A stretch of DNA of 64,000 nt, taken from the NCBI GenBank assembly GCA_964522665.1, contig CAZFVY010000014.1, positions 25,822 through 89,821 of the forward strand, given 5' to 3'. Below, one piece after another: positions 28,901 through 35,944 of the stretch. The notes beneath the pieces are model-generated. The model was not told where the DNA came from and searched no databases. It worked only from the letters and a program-made list of their open reading frames with translations. A program made the translations under genes and the position numbers. The DNA is from CAZFVY01 sp964522665. Lineage in GTDB: Bacteria; Verrucomicrobiota; Verrucomicrobiia; Limisphaerales; CAZFVY01. Every line of letters begins with the position of its first letter. The first letter of the stretch is position 1.

Positions 28901-31900
28901 TGGTCACCTGTCCGCCGGCGTTGGTCACTACCACGCTATAAATGCCCGCCTGGCTGGCCAGCAAGTTTGTCAAAGTCAACGTGGCGTTCGTCGCTCCAGA
29001 GAGCGGGTTCGCGCCGAACAGCCACTGATACGCCAGCGGTTCAGAACCGTTCGCCGTCACGCTGAAAGCGGCCGTGCCACCCACCTGGAGCGTCAAACCT
29101 TGCGGCTGTTTGGTGATGCTGGGCGGGGTGACGACCTTCAGTGTGGCCGGCCCGCTCACCACGGCGCCGACGACGTTGCTCACGACCACCGAGTAAGATC
29201 CGGCATCGGTCGGACGGGCGCTCGGGATGTTGAACGTGGCTGCGTTCGCTCCGGGGAGCAAGGCGCCGTTAAACAACCATTGGTAACCGATCGGAGCCGT
29301 GCCGGTAGCGACGACGGTGAAACTCACTGGCGCGCTGGCCAGCGCCACTTGATTGGTCGGCGGCGTGGTGATCGTCACCGGCACGTTCACGACCAGGTTC
29401 GCGATGTCGCTGGTGACCGAACCAGCCACGTTGGTGATCGTCACGGTGTATTGTCCCGCCTGATTGGTCGTTACGTTGTTCAGCGCCAACTGCGGAGCGG
29501 TCGCGCCGGAAATGGGGGTCTGATTGCGAAACCACTGATAACCGAGCGGCGGCGTGCCGGTGACGATGACCTGGAAATTGACGTTGTCGCCGATCAAGTT
29601 GGTCTGGCTCTTGGGTTGCAGCGTGATCGCCGGCGGCACATTGACGTCCATTTTGACCGGCCCGCCCGTGGCGCTTCCGGCGACGTTCGTCACGGTGACT
29701 TGATAGCTGCCCGCGTTGGCCGCCTGAACGTGATCGAAGCTCAAGACCGCGTTGGTCGCGCCGTTCACGGCCGCGCCATTCTGCGTCCATTGATAGCTCA
29801 ACGGTTGCGTGCCTGTCGCGGCGACGCTCAACGCCACCGGCGCGCCCGCGACGACGGTAAGGTCCTGGGAAATGGAAGTAATCGCGGGCGGGATATTCAG
29901 CGTCAAGGTCGCCGCGGCGCTCGTCACGGCGCCAACGACATTGCTCACGCTGACCGCGTAACTCCCGGCGTTGGCCGCCTGGACAGTGCCAATCGTGAAG
30001 GTGGGCGAGGTCGCCCCCGGCAACGGAGCGCCATTGAAGAGCCACTGAAAAGTAAGCGGCGCGGTGCCAGCGGCCGTGACGCTAAAGCTGGCGGCGCCGC
30101 CCAGATTGACCACCTGATTCGTCGGCTGGCCGGTCAGGGTGATCGGCACATTGACCACCAGATTGGCCGCGGCGCTCGTAATCGTCCCGGCCACGTTGGT
30201 CACCGTCACGGTGTAGGCGCCCGCGTCGGTGGTCTTCACAGCGTTCAACGTCAAGGCCGGACCGGTGGCGCCATCAAGGCTCACGCCGGCGTGTTGCCAC
30301 TGAAAGCTGAGCGGCGCGGTCCCGGACGCGGTGACGCTGAAGGTCGCGCTGGATCCAGCCGTCACCGTCAGGTCTTTGGGCGCCTGACTAATCGCCGGCG
30401 GCACATTCACCGTCAAGTTGGCGGGCGAACTCGTCACCGCCCCAACCACGTTGCTAACCACGACTGAGTAAGCGCCGGCGTCCGACGCCTGCGCGTTGTT
30501 CAAGGCCAGCGTCGGCGCGTTCGCCGCGGAAACTGGCGCCCCGTTCTTCAACCATTGAAAACTCAAGGGATCGGTTCCCGTCGCCGTCACGGCGAAGCTG
30601 GCGTTGCCGCCGGCGTTGATGGTCACATCTTTTGGTTGAGCCGTGATGGCAACCGGCACGTTGACCAACAAATTGGCGCTGGCGCTGGTGAGCGAGCCAG
30701 CGGGATTGGTAACGATGACTTGATAGGCGCCACGATCGGTCGTTTGAACGCTCGGAAGCGTGAGGGTCTGATTCGTCGCGCCGGGAATGTTGGCGCCGTT
30801 GAATTGCCATTGGTAGGTCAACGGGGCCGTCCCACTCGCGCCCACGCTAAACGTCGCGGCGCCGCCCAGCGTGACCGTCTGATTGGCGGGCTGCGTACCA
30901 ATGCTTACCGGAACATTCACGGTGAGATTCGCCGAGGAGCTGCTGATCGTCCCCGCCGGATTCGTGATCAGTACCTGATAGGATCCCGCGTCCGAGGTCT
31001 GCGCGCTGTTGATCGTGAAGGTAGAGCTCGTGGCGCCAGGGACGTTGGCCCCCTTGAACTGCCACTGAAAACTTAAGGGCGCCGTGCCCGAGGCGCTGAC
31101 ATTGAACGTCGCTGCCGTCCCAGCGGTGACCGTCGCGTCCTTGGGCTGACTGGAAATCGTGACGGGTGCGTTGACCGTCAAGGTCGCCGCGCTGCTCGTG
31201 AGCGAGCCGGCCGGGTTCGTGATGACGACTTGATAGGCGCCGGCGTCAGTCGTTTGCGGGCTGTTAATAACGAAATTAGCGCTCGTCGCGTTGGGAATAT
31301 TCGCGCCATTGAACTGCCACTGGTAGGTCAACGGCGCCGTCCCGCTCGCGACCACCGCAAAGCTCGCGGCGGCGCCGACCACAACGGTCTGGTTGGTGGG
31401 CGCGAGGGAGATCGTAACCGGGACATTGACAATCAAATTGGCGGACGAACTGGTGACCGTGCCCGCGGGATTCGTGATGACCACCTGGTAGGGACCGGCG
31501 TTGACGGGCTGCGCGTTGTTGATCGTGAACGTCGGACCGTTCGCGCCGGGAACATTAACGTTGTTCAACCGCCACTGATAGGCCAACGGCTCGGTGCCCG
31601 CCGCCGCCACGCTAAGCGTCGCCACGGTACCAGCGGTGACCGTCTGATCTTTGGGCTGGCTGGTGATGTTCACCGGCACATTGACCGTCAAAGTAGCCGT
31701 CTGGCTGGTGAGGTTTCCGGCCGGATTGGTGACCACCACCTGGTAACCGCCGGCATCCGAAGTCTGGGCGCCGTTAATCGTCAAGGTCGGACCGTTGGCC
31801 CCCGGCAGATTCGCTCCATTCCGCTGCCATTGGTAGGTGAGCGGCGTCGAACCGGTGGCCGCGACGCTGAAGGTGGCGACGCTTCCAGCCACGACGACGG

Positions 31901-34900
31901 CGTCCTGCGGCTGCGAGGTGATGCTGACCGGAACGTTGACCACCAAGCTGACCACGGCGCTGGTCACCGAACCGCCCGCGTTCGAAACGATCACGCGATA
32001 CGCGCCCGCGTTCGCCGGCTGAGCGCTATTCACGGTAAACTCCGGCGCGGTCGCGTTGGCAAGGTTCCCGCCGTTGAATTGCCATTGAAAAGCCAGAGAA
32101 GCGCCGCTGGCGGTTACATTGAACGTCGCCGGCGAGCCTTGCGTGACGGTCAATCCCTGCGGCTGCGAACTGATCGTCGGCGGCTTGACGACCAAAATCG
32201 TGACCGGACTCGAAACCGTCGTGCCACCATCATTATCCGTGGCCTTGGCCGTCAGGACATAGGTACCCTCCGCCAGATTGGACAGGTTGAACGTGAATGG
32301 GCTCGCCGTCTTGGTCCCGACCAAAGCTGTCCCTTGGAACAAGTCCACTTGCACGACCGTCCCGTCGGTATCGCTCGCGTTGGCCGTTACAACCAAGTTC
32401 GCCGGCGGCACGAAGACCGCGCCATTGGTCGGACTGACGATGCTGACCGTCGGGAGCGCATCGGCCACAAAGGTTGCCGTGACGGTCTTGTCAGCGTCCA
32501 TCACGACTTGGATCGGGCTTTCGCTCCCCGTGACCGCGCCACTCCATCCCGTGAATCGGAACCCGGCCGCCGCCGCGGCCCGGAGGACTACCGTTGTCCC
32601 ATCGAGGTAGCTTTCCGCGTTGGGATCGACCGTGACGTTGCCCAAGCCGGTTTGGGTGATGATAAGTTTCCGCAATGGGGTGAAATTCGCCGTGATCGAT
32701 TGGTTGGCGTTCAACGTGACGGACAACGGATTCGCGGAACCGGTGGCATCGCCGGACCAGCCGGAGAAAACGAAGCCCGAATTGGCCGTCGCCTGTAAGC
32801 TTAGGGTCGTCCCCGGCAGAAAGCTCGATTGAACCGGATTGGGTCCGGGGTCACCAATCAACTGGCTGGCATTTCCGAACACGCGGACCGAAAAGGTCGC
32901 CGTCGGACTAGCGGTCGCAAACTGCTGCAGTGTCCAGCCGCCCGTCGCGTTCGCCTGCCAATAGCCGAACGGACTGGACCCGGTCAACGCGCCCGGACTG
33001 ATGATTGGGCCGGCGGTGTCATCCCCGGTCAACCCGTTGAACTGGAGCGTCCAAGTCAGCTTGCCACCGCTTGGCACGGGGACCGCGAGATCGGTGACAT
33101 CGATGCTTTGGTTACCGTTCACCAGGGTGATCGCGGGACTGGTATATAGCAGCGTTCCGGGCGCGCCGCCCGCGCCATCGTCAGCATAAAACCGAAACGT
33201 CGCGCTCGTTCCCGTCGCGGTCTGAGCGTTCACGAAACAATCGAACCCGAACTCGGTGATCTGTCCGCTCACTCCCGCGCCCAAGTCGATCTCGTCACCC
33301 ACCTCGACTTTGGCCGGCAGAAAGACGCTGTCCTTCAACGAACTCGAGCCGTCAAAAAAGGTGACAAGTTGCGCGCTCGTTCCGGTCACAGTCCCGCCCG
33401 TCCCCGCCGTAACCATCAAATTGAACTTGTTGATGACGGTCAAAACGGCGGGATCGCTGGGGAACGAACCCGTGGGACCTTTCACAATCACTCGATAGGA
33501 GCCGGCGTCGGTCGTTTGGACGGAACCGATCGACAGCTTCGCGCTCGTCGCGTCGGGAATATCCGCGCCATTGAACTGCCATTGATAGGTCAGCGGCCCG
33601 GTGCCGTTGGCGGCGACGGAGAAGCTCACCGCGTCGCCCACTTTGACCGTCTGACTCTGCGGTTGGGCGGCAATCGAGATCGGCACGTTGACGGTAAACG
33701 TCGACGGGCCGTTAGTGATGGTCCCCACGGCGTTACTGATGATCACCGAATACGCCCCCGAATCGGTTGGCTGCACATTCGTCAGGGTCAGCACGGGGGA
33801 CGTCGAGTTGGGGAAGTTGACGCCATCTTTCTGCCATTGGTACATCAACGGGGCGGTCCCAGACGCGATAACGGAAAAGATGGCCGTGCCGCCCACCGGC
33901 GTGGAGACGGTATCCGACTCCTGGATCACGCTCGGCGGCGCGAGCACGACGACGCTAAAAGTCACCGCGGCGGACAGACTCGGCGTTCCGTTGTCGGCGA
34001 CCGACACCGTTATCAAATTGGTGCTCGGTGACTCGGCTTTATTCGGGGTCCACCGGAGGATACCGGTAACCGGATCAATCGTGGCGCCGTCCGGTGGGTT
34101 GGGGCCAAGGCTGAACGTGAGTATCTGCCCGGGCACGTCGGGATCCGTGGCGACATTCGTCACCGTTAACGTCGTGAATTGCAGTACCGTCTGATCGGGA
34201 ACCAGCGCCAGCGAGGGCGCGTGGTTCACGGGCCGAACGGTCAAGGCGAACACCTGGGTGGTGATGGCCCCGTCATCGTCGGCCACCGCGACTGAAATGT
34301 TAGCGACGCCGGTTTGTTTGGCGAGCGGGGTGAGCACGAGCGTCCGGTTGGCGCCGGTTCCGCCGAGGACCACGCCCGCGGCGGGAACGAGGCCGGGCGT
34401 CAAGGAGGAGGCCGTTACCACGAGATTATTCGGCTGCGTCTCGAGATCGGCAACCGTGAAATTGATCGGGGCGGAAGAGGTATCTTGATCAATCGCGAGG
34501 TCGGCCAGACCGGTGATCGTCGGCGGCGAATCAACGTGGACCACGGCCGGCAGGTAGGTTGCCTGGGCCTCATCGGCGCTGGCGTCGGAAAGCTGGCGGA
34601 CAATCGGTTGATCCGTAAAATTGACGATCTCATTCGTCCCCGTGACTCCCGGGACGGCGGCGAACGTGACATTCAACAACTGGCGCGAGCCGATCGGGAA
34701 AGTCTGCCCGGTTGATAACGCCATGATGACGCCAATCTTCCCCGCGCTCGCCTGATTCGTATTGATCACGACGCTGGCTCCCGAGACGTCGGTTCCGGGC
34801 TTGATATCGACTAGCAGCAGAACCGTCGGATCGAATCCAAGGCTGAATCCCAGCGCGTTTTCAAAACCTTGCGCGAGCAGCGAGACGCTCATCGTATTGG

Positions 34901-35762
34901 TCCCCCCGGGCAGGAGCGTGATCCCGCTCGCCTTGAACTGGCTCGGCGTGGTCTGGAGGACGTTTAGCGCGAACGCGTTGGTGGCGACCCCGCCATTGGC
35001 GTCCGCCACCGTGACGGTGATTGTCGCCCGGCCGATCTGATTCGCCACGGGCGTGATCGTCAGCGTTCGGTTGGCGCCGGAGCCACCGAGCACAACGCCG
35101 GCGGCGCCTACCACCGCCGGGTTCGAAGAGGAAGCGTTGACGGTCAAGTTCGCGGCCGCGGTTTCGACGTCACTTACCGTAAAACTGAGCGGGCCGAGCT
35201 GGCCATTCTGGTTTACCGTTTGGTCCGTGAGGCCGGTAATGAGCGGCAGCGCGTTGACGGTCACGCTGCCCGCCACGTAACTGGTGGTCAGCGCGTTGGC
35301 GTTTGGGTCCGAAACGCCCCGCCCGACCGGCGTGTCGGTGAAATTGATGGGCGAGGTCGCGCCGGCCACGCCCGGTTGCGCCGTGAAGCTGACGGTCACC
35401 AGCGGAACCGAGCCGGCCGCAAAGGTTTGCCCGGCCGCCACCGACATTAGCACGCCGATCTGGCCGAGGCCCGCGAGCGTCGTATTGGGGATGAAGTTGA
35501 CCGGCGGAGCGCCGTTGGCGACGTTGATCGCGACGAACTGAAGCACGTTCGTGTCGTAATTGAGGCTGAACGCGACCGTATTCTCGGTTCCCTGCGCGGC
35601 CAGCGAAATGGTGACCGAGTTCGTCGCGCCCGTCGGCAAGACGATATTCCCGGCGCTTATGACGCTCGGGTTCGCGCCAAATGTATGGCCCGACCCCGCC
35701 AAGAGGCAGGCCAGCGCCACAATCCAAAGTTTCAAGCCGGACGATTTTAAAATACCTTTCAC
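22923..35762 (-). CDS. Giant secreted Ig-repeat protein with cohesin-like domains (4,279 residues)
   Basis: A very large exported protein. After a signal peptide (LWIVALACLLAGSGHTFGA) come two cohesin-like domains (about 31-170 and 275-412), each followed by a cadherin-like domain, then a He_PIG-like domain near 511-610. I count 33 Ig-like repeats by their YQW...AGxYxVxVxN core, roughly 600-790 and 1190-4130. They are interrupted by the PEP-CTERM-protein-like module (about 800-960), InlB-type B repeats (GFVFSGWSGDATGS, GFRFTGWSGAVTGS), one bacterial Ig domain (SIVSPTNGAVF) and two PPC-like domains (about 2900 and 3120). The end (4130-4279) is a tandem C-terminal module with RFYRLAP and RFYRILVAP. 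I see cysteine only in the signal peptide and at FGFDCFVNA, so the Ig domains have no disulfides. Likely a surface adhesin or scaffold; ligand unknown. Confidence 0.85.
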   Translation of the reverse strand: MKGILKSSGLKLWIVALACLLAGSGHTFGANPSVISAGNIVLPTGATNSVTISLAAQGTENTVAFSLNYDTNVLQFVAINVANGAPPVNFIPNTTLAGLGQIGVLMSVAAGQTFAAGSVPLVTVSFTAQPGVAGATSPINFTDTPVGRGVSDPNANALTTSYVAGSVTVNALPLITGLTDQTVNQNGQLGPLSFTVSDVETAAANLTVNASSSNPAVVGAAGVVLGGSGANRTLTITPVANQIGRATITVTVADANGGVATNAFALNVLQTTPSQFKASGITLLPGGTNTMSVSLLAQGFENALGFSLGFDPTVLLLVDIKPGTDVSGASVVINTNQASAGKIGVIMALSTGQTFPIGSRQLLNVTFAAVPGVTGTNEIVNFTDQPIVRQLSDASADEAQATYLPAVVHVDSPPTITGLADLAIDQDTSSAPINFTVADLETQPNNLVVTASSLTPGLVPAAGVVLGGTGANRTLVLTPLAKQTGVANISVAVADDDGAITTQVFALTVRPVNHAPSLALVPDQTVLQFTTLTVTNVATDPDVPGQILTFSLGPNPPDGATIDPVTGILRWTPNKAESPSTNLITVSVADNGTPSLSAAVTFSVVVLAPPSVIQESDTVSTPVGGTAIFSVIASGTAPLMYQWQKDGVNFPNSTSPVLTLTNVQPTDSGAYSVIISNAVGTITNGPSTFTVNVPISIAAQPQSQTVKVGDAVSFSVAANGTGPLTYQWQFNGADIPDATSAKLSIGSVQTTDAGSYRVIVKGPTGSFPSDPAVLTVINKFNLMVTAGTGGTVTGTSAQLVTFFDGSSSLKDSVFLPAKVEVGDEIDLGAGVSGQITEFGFDCFVNAQTATGTSATFRFYADDGAGGAPGTLLYTSPAITLVNGNQSIDVTDLAVPVPSGGKLTWTLQFNGLTGDDTAGPIISPGALTGSSPFGYWQANATGGWTLQQFATASPTATFSVRVFGNASQLIGDPGPNPVQSSFLPGTTLSLQATANSGFVFSGWSGDATGSANPLSVTLNANQSITANFTPLRKLIITQTGLGNVTVDPNAESYLDGTTVVLRAAAAAGFRFTGWSGAVTGSESPIQVVMDADKTVTATFVADALPTVSIVSPTNGAVFVPPANLVVTANASDTDGTVVQVDLFQGTALVGTKTASPFTFNLSNLAEGTYVLTAKATDNDGGTTVSSPVTILVVKPPTISSQPQGLTVTQGSPATFNVTASGASLAFQWQFNGGNLANATAPEFTVNSAQPANAGAYRVIVSNAGGSVTSAVVSLVVNVPVSITSQPQDAVVVAGSVATFSVAATGSTPLTYQWQRNGANLPGANGPTLTINGAQTSDAGGYQVVVTNPAGNLTSQTATLTVNVPVNITSQPKDQTVTAGTVATLSVAAAGTEPLAYQWRLNNVNVPGANGPTFTINNAQPVNAGPYQVVITNPAGTVTSSSANLIVNVPVTISLAPTNQTVVVGAAASFAVVASGTAPLTYQWQFNGANIPNATSANFVINSPQTTDAGAYQVVITNPAGSLTSSAATLTVNAPVTISSQPKDATVTAGTAATFNVSASGTAPLSFQWQFKGANVPGATSSTFTINSAQTSDAGSYQVLITNPAGTISSSSANLTVNVPVSIGTQPANQTVTLGGAATFSVGASGTAPLTYQWQFNGANIPGATNQTLTLPSVQTTDRGAYQVIVTNPAGSLTSASANLLVNVPVAITAQPKDVTINAGGNASFAVTATGTDPLSFQWLKNGAPVSAANAPTLALNNAQASDAGAYSVVVSNVVGAVTSSPANLTVNVPPAISQAPKDLTVTAGSSATFSVTASGTAPLSFQWQHAGVSLDGATGPALTLNAVKTTDAGAYTVTVTNVAGTITSAAANLVVNVPITLTGQPTNQVVNLGGAASFSVTAAGTAPLTFQWLFNGAPLPGATSPTFTIGTVQAANAGSYAVSVSNVVGAVTSAAATLTLNIPPAITSISQDLTVVAGAPVALSVAATGTQPLSYQWTQNGAAVNGATNAVLSFDHVQAANAGSYQVTVTNVAGSATGGPVKMDVNVPPAITLQPKSQTNLIGDNVNFQVIVTGTPPLGYQWFRNQTPISGATAPQLALNNVTTNQAGQYTVTITNVAGSVTSDIANLVVNVPVTITTPPTNQVALASAPVSFTVVATGTAPIGYQWLFNGALLPGANAATFNIPSARPTDAGSYSVVVSNVVGAVVSGPATLKVVTPPSITKQPQGLTLQVGGTAAFSVTANGSEPLAYQWLFGANPLSGATNATLTLTNLLASQAGIYSVVVTNAGGQVTSDNATLVINLPVTITAQPQSRTNLVGSPASFSVTATGSAPITFQWLFNGTSLAGQTNATISLTSVQATDAGSYQVVVGNAAGSLSSSNATLAVNVPPSITKQPKTKSSVVGATTAKFSVTASGTQPLTYQWQFNGGAIQGATNSILTLSNIVATMQGTYLVTVANVAGSTNSQPAILTVNTRPGITGQPQNVSTNQGSPASFTVTATGTAPLSFQWLFNGNKVPGATNASISFAGVQPTNAGLYSVIVTNVAGSVVSAAAQLTVNVPPTIARAPSDVAAIAGANAIFSVVANGSDPLSYQWRFGAANLNGATNSTLTLNNVQSAQVGAYTVVVSNPAGTVTSTAGNLTISTPVTITTPPGPQTVTAGANATFTVVAAGSAPLGYQWRFFGVNLPGATNASYTVNAAQPTDVGPYSVVVSNLVGSVKSPDAQLTVNVPPVITAQPQSQTAAVGATVNLGVVANGTAPLSYQWSFNGAALGGATNATLTLNNVQNAQAGPYVVVVSNAGGSVTSAPPAILTVSVPPAIQTQPVGQTVAAGANVIFSVAATGTAPLSYQWRRNGALLIGETNPTLTINGAQPSASGDYSVLVINSVGTLASANATLGLNLPALSLADNFAASATSAATTGSFDGGTNTLATKELGEPNHAGATGGHSVWFAWQAPANGIMTFDTAGSSFDTVLAVYTGSAVNSLTAVASDDDFGGEVASQVQFNAVAGTVYHVAIDGASAASVGHIVVTFNFNQTAQILPQILSAPVDQTSATGGTVTFNVAAAPAGVTFQWSYNGTALNGETSSNLVLNSVSALNAGPYTVRVTSGANFVDSVPANLQINDSNDTGASEDKFSDLAGLVGPSGLALASFPVKITPIQPQAGSSAVARGYSGAQVFTTFNGTPQPGEPNPWSVSGGAPSWFLYQAQTNGVLQLDTKGSDFKTLLAVFTGSGADFASLVLQGADAHSAADGKGSVVSLTALAGTTYFIVVDGENGAKGHVTLNYNLGRVASITKQPSGGAVLAGQNVTLTVTATNVAAPALLAYQWSRNGLQLAGATNATLNVANVGVGSGGNYTVAVANFAGAVTSQVATVTVGAPLTITAEPQNQSSAVGSTVTLSVAASGTEPLGYQWNLGGVPLAGATNSTLILPNVSGANAGSYTVVITNVANSVTSTPAVLSISAPPAITSQPNPNNPLPIGGSVTFSVTASSSSPLTYQWRLNGVNLLGATNATLQLNNVQATAAGDYTVVVGNAVASVVSAKANLSVSTAITIVSAPQDQTANAGDTIVFNVVALGTAPLTYQWQFNGTDVLGATGDSLTLTNVQPAEAGQYQVVVANGAGPVTSPAATLTVNSAITITQQPQPSQSLTLGGSATLRVTATGTGLSYQWRRNGIALANQISATLTLTNTSVADAGTYTVVVENDAASVVSDPAVLAVNSAITILTPPKNQTVAAGGTASFSVIASGSPPLAYQWRLNGADLTGDTAATLTLNNVQASAAGSYSVQVTNGAGSVVSAPASLTVNTPIVITQQPTNQILVVGTNVTFSVTATGNNLGYQWRYNGVDIANAVGSNLTLSNAQVSAAGIYTVLVSNGSGNVLSDPADLALNAAPSIVVQPQSQSTGGGGTVIFSVTAFGSGSLGYQWRFNGSDIPGATSATYRIPNAQASNAGTYQVAVNNAIGSTLSAAANLAVNVSVTITQQPASVPLTVGANATFTVVAIGANLNYQWLFNSVAIEGATNSSLTLTNVTTALAGAYNVIVSNPAGAATSDLAFLSQATAPSILSPPQGVSAPVGGTANFNVSAVGAAPLTYQWTRNGFNISGATNSTLTLTNLKSTDEGKYQVLVTNPASSILSDEATLVVVPVQTIQLTAGALSANGAFALHLTGPVGQTVQLQASTTLTNWVGLTNFVLTTGAADYVDAPGTNLAHRFYRLAPAVPLQLLSATLQGNGQYQLAIQGSPGQNLTIQSSADLKTWTAIGAGFLSGTNLSFLDPQPGTNSFRFYRILVAP

Positions 35763-35944
35763 TTTTTCCTATTCTGAGGCGCGTTTCGCAAAAGCGCAAA
35801 ATGAATGAGTGAGCAACTTCTTCGCCACACGAAAGCTTCCGTTTTCGCACGACCCCGGTGGCGCGAAAAAGGGGCGACGATCGATTCGCAAGTTTTGCGC
35901 AATCTCATCTGCTCCGAAGCCGCGTTTCAAGTTCAGATCGCATG

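Noticed and set aside
24279..32798. Several + strand open frames of 300-520 codons opposite the giant Ig gene
   Set aside because: Arg/Gly-rich translations that mirror the Ig repeats in antisense. Composition and lack of motifs show that they are shadows of high third-position GC.
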